From: SHXR01 sp046160305
GTDB taxonomy: Bacteria > Pseudomonadota > Gammaproteobacteria > Burkholderiales > SG8-39
DNA length: 64,000 bases
Direction: 5' to 3'
Assembly: GCA_046160305.1 (NCBI GenBank)
Contig: JBJXGX010000041.1
Coordinates: forward strand, 1 to 64,000
Positions within the stretch are counted from its first letter, which is position 1. Each line of letters opens with the position of its first letter. Shown piece after piece: positions 59,995 to 64,000 of the stretch. The notes beneath the pieces were generated by a model. The model worked only from the letters and a program-made list of their open reading frames with translations. It was not told the origin of the DNA and ran no database searches. The position numbers and the translations under genes are program-made.

Positions 59995-61391
59995 TCCTGT
60001 CGCCGGGATTCCGGACGACGGCACTACTCGGCGTGCCGGTGGTGCTCGCCTACCTGAACAGCCTATCGGGCGCATTCCAGTTCGATGACTTCAATGTCAT
60101 TGTCGACAACCCGGTCGCGCATTCACTTGAAGCCTGGTGGGGCGACCTGGGACATGGCATTCGCCCGGCACTCAAGCTGACGTATGCGATCAACTGGACC
60201 CTGTGGCCGAATCCGCCGGGCTTTCATGTTTTCAATGGTGGCGTTCATTTGGTGAACACCGTTCTGGTGTTCGTATTGGCACGCTTGCTGATCGAGACAT
60301 ACGGTGAACCCACGAAGCGCCATGCCCCGGCTGCGGCAGTGATCGCGGCATTACTGTTTGCACTCCATCCGGCACAGACCGAGGCAGTGACGTATATCAG
60401 CGGACGATCTACCAGCCTGATGGCGACGTTCTACCTCGGCAGCATCGTCTGCTACATCACCGCGACCTTGCGTGAGCGAAGCGCCCAACTGCACGGGCTG
60501 TCGGCGTTGCTGTTTTGCCTCGCCATCGCGGCCAAGGAATCGGCGATTGCATTACCGTTCGCATTGCTCGTTTGGGAAGCGAGCCGGCGCGCGCCGCGGA
60601 CTTGGATGCAGGTGGCACGCCGTCTGGCGATACACGGAGCGGTTCTCGTCGCAGCCGCGGTGCTGCTGATTTGCCATCCGATCTATGGGGAACGCGTGAT
60701 TCCGAATATCGATCCGGATTCGATCTCGCGGAACCTGCGCACGCAGATCGATGCGGTGACATATCTCGTTACCCGAATGATCGCGATTCACCCGCTGAAT
60801 ATCGATCCGGACTTGCGGGTCGTCACCGCGTGGTCGACGCTATTGGTGCTCAAGGCGTTTTTCATCGTGGCAATATTCGCACTCGGAATCCGGCTGCTGC
60901 GCCGCCGACCGTGGTGGGGCTTCGGCATCCTTTGGTTCTTCGTACAGCTCGCACCCACCAATTCCCTGCTGCCGCGGCTCGATCTCGCCAACGATCGACA
61001 GATCTATTTAGCGAGCATTGGTCTCTTCGTTGCCATCGGCTTGGAAGTCGAGCTGCTGCGGGAGCGCATCGCCTGGACCGCGAGCCTGATTCGACCGTTG
61101 GTCATGGCGCTCTTGGTCATGTTCGGGACGCTGACGGCACTGCGCAACCGCGACTACGCAACCGAGATTCGATTGTGGGAGCAAACAGCAAACGTGTCGC
61201 CCAACAAGCCACGCGTCTTCAACAATCTTGGCTTCGCCTATAGCGGCGCCGGCTGCCTGCAACAGGCCGAGGCTGCCTACCGGCAGGCGCTACGGCTGGA
61301 TCCCGAGTACGCCGTTGCGCGCGACAATCTTGCGAGCCTTCTCGAACGAGCGAGGGCGGAGCCCACGCTCCGCTGCGACCGTACGGGCTAA
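59991..61391 (+). CDS. Polytopic membrane protein with C-terminal TPR, TMTC/GT-C glycosyltransferase-like
   Basis: About 466 aa from TTG 59991. The start (ALLGVPVVLAYLNSLSGAFQFDDFNVIVDNP) contains the DDFNVI acidic loop typical of GT-C and TMTC-like proteins; about ten membrane helices follow (HPAQTEAVTYISGRS and KESAIALPFALLVWE are characteristic). The last 70 residues are a TPR pair (RVFNNLGFAYSGAGCLQQAEAAYRQALRLDPEYAVARDNLA). It may glycosylate an envelope component. Coupled to the DD-carboxypeptidase gene. Confidence 0.83.
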   Translation: MILSPGFRTTALLGVPVVLAYLNSLSGAFQFDDFNVIVDNPVAHSLEAWWGDLGHGIRPALKLTYAINWTLWPNPPGFHVFNGGVHLVNTVLVFVLARLLIETYGEPTKRHAPAAAVIAALLFALHPAQTEAVTYISGRSTSLMATFYLGSIVCYITATLRERSAQLHGLSALLFCLAIAAKESAIALPFALLVWEASRRAPRTWMQVARRLAIHGAVLVAAAVLLICHPIYGERVIPNIDPDSISRNLRTQIDAVTYLVTRMIAIHPLNIDPDLRVVTAWSTLLVLKAFFIVAIFALGIRLLRRRPWWGFGILWFFVQLAPTNSLLPRLDLANDRQIYLASIGLFVAIGLEVELLRERIAWTASLIRPLVMALLVMFGTLTALRNRDYATEIRLWEQTANVSPNKPRVFNNLGFAYSGAGCLQQAEAAYRQALRLDPEYAVARDNLASLLERARAEPTLRCDRTG

Positions 61392-61515
61392 AGCGCGTAC
61401 CCCGCATTACCAAGTCATGCATTGTGCACATTCAGACTTCGATGAGCTCAGCCCGAACGGTCGACAGCAAATTGATGCTCGCCGCGTTCACGACCTCTCC
61501 TCGCTGAACAGTTCT

Positions 61516-61568
61516 CCGTCCTGATTTTCCTCTGCGTTCTCCGCGTCCTCCGTGGTGAATTTTTGAGG
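61516..61568. repeat. Low-complexity CTCTGCGTTCTCCGCGTCC-type tract
   Basis: A pyrimidine-rich tract (TCCTCTGCG..., CGTCCTCCGTGGTGAA) of a kind scattered as intergenic repeats in many proteobacterial genomes. Single copy in this window, between the TPR protein and the convergent TRAP gene. Confidence 0.5.
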
Positions 61569-61596
61569 GTCTGCGTTGGGCTACGTAACAACACAT

Positions 61597-62910
61597 TCAA
61601 TGCGAAAATTTCGGCAACCACGTCGCAAGCGGTGGAAACACGATGATCATCGCGATCAGCAACATGACGCAGGCGATGAACGGACCACCGGCGAGGTAGA
61701 CGTCCCGCATCGTCGTCCCCGGTGGCGCGACGCCTTTCATCACGAATAGAAGCAGTCCGAATGGCGGGGTCGTGTAGCCGATCTCCAGCGCCAGGAGCAT
61801 GATCAATCCGAACCAGGTGAGATCGAAGCCGAGCGTTTTCGCGAGCGGAAAGAAGATCGGCGCGGTCAGCATCATCATCGAGAGCTGATCCATGAAACAG
61901 CCAAGAAAAAGAATGATGCCGATCATGATCATCAGCATCCCCATCGGCGTCAGCTCGAAACCCAGGAAATAACCGACCAGACCGCTCGAGCTGCCGGTGA
62001 AGGCAAGTACCTGCGCGAACGTGGCCGATCCGAAGATCACGAGAAACGACATCACGGTCACGCGCAGTGCGCCATCGACCGACTTCTTGAAGGCCTTCCA
62101 CGTCAGCAATCGGTACGCCGCCGCGAGCAGCAATACCGCGAGTGCACCCAAGGCCGCGGCTTCGGTCGGCGTACTCCAGCCGACGATCATGATGACCACC
62201 GAGAACACGATGACCCCGACCATCGGCACGACATCAACCAGGATCAGTCGCCACTTCTCGCGTGTGCTGACCCGTTCGGCGACGTACTTCGGCGCCGCGG
62301 TGGGATCGTAGACCGTCCATCCCCAGATGAGTACGCCATACATTAGCGCAAGCACCAATCCGGGAATGACACCGGCGATCAGCAGGTCGCCCACATCGGT
62401 CTGACCAAGCGTTGCCAGCAATACGGTGAGTGCAGAGGGCGGGATGATGACCGCGAGTCCCCCGACACCCATGATCGGACCCATCGACAGATATTTGTTG
62501 TAGCCGCGCTTCATCATCTCCGGGACCATCAGGGAGCCGAGCAATGCGCAGGCGCCCATGCTGGATCCGGCGGGCCCGGCGAACGCGGTGCCACCGATCA
62601 AGGTGACATACGCGAGCCGTCCAGGCACATTCCCCATCAGCTTGTCGACGGCGTTGAAGAATCGTGTCGCGAGCCCGGTGTGATAAAAGAACTCGCCCAT
62701 CAACAGAAACATCGGGATCGGCACCAATGCGAAGTTGGTCATCGCACCAAAGCCGTTGTTGATGATCTGCCAAAGGCCGCGCTCGCCGCCCATGAAAAGA
62801 AGCGCGGCGATGATATTGGTCGCGAAAAACGCAATCGCGACCGGAATACCAAGCATCATGAATCCGACGCCGCAACCGAATAGAATCGCGGCCGCCCAAT
62901 ACCACTCCAT
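61597..62910 (-). CDS. TRAP transporter large permease (DctM) (2)
   Basis: 437 aa with the DctM helices (GFMMLGIPVAIAFFATNIIAALLF, ALVPIPMFLLMGEFFYHTGL, GTAFAGPAGSSMGACALLGSLMVPEM). Second TRAP system in the window, similar in order to the one at 50645. It ends the minus-strand TRAP unit, 6 bp after the small permease stop. Confidence 0.93.
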   Translation of the reverse strand: MEWYWAAAILFGCGVGFMMLGIPVAIAFFATNIIAALLFMGGERGLWQIINNGFGAMTNFALVPIPMFLLMGEFFYHTGLATRFFNAVDKLMGNVPGRLAYVTLIGGTAFAGPAGSSMGACALLGSLMVPEMMKRGYNKYLSMGPIMGVGGLAVIIPPSALTVLLATLGQTDVGDLLIAGVIPGLVLALMYGVLIWGWTVYDPTAAPKYVAERVSTREKWRLILVDVVPMVGVIVFSVVIMIVGWSTPTEAAALGALAVLLLAAAYRLLTWKAFKKSVDGALRVTVMSFLVIFGSATFAQVLAFTGSSSGLVGYFLGFELTPMGMLMIMIGIILFLGCFMDQLSMMMLTAPIFFPLAKTLGFDLTWFGLIMLLALEIGYTTPPFGLLLFVMKGVAPPGTTMRDVYLAGGPFIACVMLLIAMIIVFPPLATWLPKFSH

Positions 62911-62915
62911 CGCGG

Positions 62916-63434
62916 CTATTCCTTGGCCGAATTGATGGCGGCGCCCATCGAGCCGAGGAAGTCTTCGCTCCTCGCGACGAATCGGGCGAATTCGATCGCC
63001 ATCATCAGGAACGACAACGGGATCCAGACCACGAGCATCCAGCGCGGCGTATCGAACACGCGCGTGTCCTGCCTCGCTTCAGTGAAATCACGAATCGCCA
63101 CCTCGAATCCATACCAGGCGAGCACGGCGCATACGAGAATGCTTGCAAGCCCGATGGCCTGCGTGGCGCGAAACCGCGCAGCCGGGCGCAAATACATCAG
63201 CATGATTTCGACGAACACATGACCCTTCTCGCGCACGAGCCAAGGTGCGCCAAGGCACGGAATCAGCAACAACGAATATTCGCTGAAGGTGAAGAAGATC
63301 GCCGAACCTTGAAAACCCAGGTTCCGCAGGACGACATCAACGACGATCGTCACCATCATCGCCACCATCAGGAAGCCGGCGAGCCAGGCCATTGTGTTGA
63401 GGATCGTGGTGTGGGTGCGTGTGATTGCGTTCAT
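62916..63434 (-). CDS. TRAP transporter small permease (DctQ) (2)
   Basis: 172 aa from ATG 63434 (an upstream in-frame ATG at 63497 lies in repeat DNA). Four helices (LAGFLMVAMMVTIVVDVVLRNL first) and FFTFSEYSLLLIPCLGAPWLVREKGHVFVEI match the family. It is separated from the receptor gene by a long inverted-repeat region. Confidence 0.9.
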   Translation of the reverse strand: MNAITRTHTTILNTMAWLAGFLMVAMMVTIVVDVVLRNLGFQGSAIFFTFSEYSLLLIPCLGAPWLVREKGHVFVEIMLMYLRPAARFRATQAIGLASILVCAVLAWYGFEVAIRDFTEARQDTRVFDTPRWMLVVWIPLSFLMMAIEFARFVARSEDFLGSMGAAINSAKE

Positions 63435-63464
63435 CGCAGCTTGACGGAGGGCATTTGGGACAAA

Positions 63465-63612
63465 GGGAAACGGGAAACGAGAAAAGGGAAACGCCAAGCG
63501 CCAAGCGCCAAGCGCGGCGCGTAGAACGTGGCGCCGACAGCGGTATCAGAAGACCCCTGCAACCTCACCGGCAGGGCTAAATCACATTTCCCTTTTCCCG
63601 TTTCCCGTTTCA
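63465..63612. repeat. Imperfect inverted repeat around tandem CGCCAAG units
   Basis: Left arm GGGAAACGGGAAACGAGAAA... (63465-63492) pairs with right arm 63585-63612 (TTTCCCTTTTCCCGTTTCCC-type) over about 25 of 28 bases. Between them the 7-mer CGCCAAG occurs three times in tandem. It lies between the receptor and small permease genes of one TRAP operon, where a transcript hairpin could lower expression of the membrane genes relative to the receptor. Confidence 0.7.
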
Positions 63613-63630
63613 CTTTTCCCGTTCATTCAA

Positions 63631-64000
63631 TCAGCCCGGCGCAAACAGTTTCTGAAACCGCTCGGATTCCTGCTTGCCGCCTGCCTTCTCCATGCGTTCT
63701 TTCATGCGCGCCCAGCTTGCGTCTTGTGCGCCCTTGATGAAGCGCTTGCTCGCATCGGCTGACATGCTGACCACTTTCATCCCGCGCTTTTCCAGCTCGA
63801 CGAATTCTTTCGTGCGGAGCTCGCCAAGGTCTTTGATGCTCGATGCCTCATGCTCGACCGCCAATCGGTTCAGAATTTCGCGGCTCTTCTCGGAAAGCCC
63901 GTTCCATTTCCGCACATTGATCACGACACCAAGATCGGTCGAGAAAAAGGCCGGCTCGACGCGGTATTTCAAGAACTTGTCCCAGTTCGGATCCATAAGC
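63631..64000 (-). CDS. TRAP transporter substrate-binding protein (DctP), 5' end outside window (2)
   Basis: The C-terminal 120 or so residues: NWDKFLKYRVEPAFFSTDLGVVINVRKWNGLSEKSREILNRLAVEHE is the typical DctP back half, followed by a charged helix (RMKERMEKAGGKQESERFQKL). The true start lies beyond the right edge; an ATG at 63996 is internal. First gene of the second TRAP unit. Confidence 0.88.
   Translation of the reverse strand, partial: LMDPNWDKFLKYRVEPAFFSTDLGVVINVRKWNGLSEKSREILNRLAVEHEASSIKDLGELRTKEFVELEKRGMKVVSMSADASKRFIKGAQDASWARMKERMEKAGGKQESERFQKLFAPG

Overview
This is a GC-rich window whose gene content points to a soil or freshwater betaproteobacterium of the Burkholderiales. 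The main pointer is the crowd of Bug/TctC-type periplasmic solute-binding proteins: four intact and three decayed, none next to tctA/tctB membrane genes. Two TRAP carriers, ABC carriers of the SsuA/NMT1 type, two enolase-superfamily enzymes and a PcaC-like enzyme also suggest an oligotrophic acid and aromatic degrader. No rRNA, tRNA, CRISPR array, phage block or complete transposon was seen.

Layout. 0-5 kb (minus): a tight operon of two Bug receptors, a split ThDP decarboxylase (ComD/ComE-like) and a molybdenum hydroxylase large subunit cut by the left edge. 5.2-6.2 kb: a divergent Bug gene followed by nested palindromic element A. 6.4-10.3 kb (minus): an enolase-superfamily enzyme with a complete ABC importer. 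10.4-14.7 kb: an MFS carrier, an internally deleted mini-Bug, a nitroreductase stub, a lone SBP and a Bug gene. 15.1-35.3 kb: an accessory island of small stress/detoxification families. It holds an AAC(3)-I-like acetyltransferase, DGPF/YCII, VOC/PhnB, RibD-like DHFR, SRPBCC, DUF1801, DUF1428, DUF1697, DUF1772 and TfoX proteins, AraC-GyrI regulators, a DHA2 drug exporter, and three ECF sigma factors that carry C-terminal extensions and have no anti-sigma gene nearby. This island also contains a degraded partial duplication, a frameshifted YHS gene, a beheaded AraC regulator and an IS3 scar.

35.6-46.7 kb: a Bug gene with a scrambled N-terminus and element B, a glutathione S-transferase, tupBCA (tungstate uptake), element C, a metal ABC permease and binding protein without an ATPase, a secreted acetamidase-like protein with a duplicated C-terminal domain, and a flavin monooxygenase plus mandelate-racemase-like pair next to a Bug relic. 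46.7-50.6 kb: a ribbon-helix-helix regulator pair with a palindromic operator, a multicopper oxidase, a YVTN protein, a DUF4231 protein and PagP. 50.6-57.9 kb: a TRAP importer with lactonase-like, beta-hydroxyacid dehydrogenase, PcaC-like, hydrolase and SDR genes, probably one catabolic unit. 57.9-61.4 kb: small secreted proteins, a DD-carboxypeptidase and a TMTC-like TPR membrane protein. 61.6-64 kb: a second TRAP importer, cut by the right edge.

The strongest leads are the Bug / ThDP decarboxylase / Mo-hydroxylase operon, which reads as a 2-oxoacid to aldehyde to acid route, and a family of nested palindromes. The palindromes occur three times, always between convergent genes, and the core is inverted between copies A and B.
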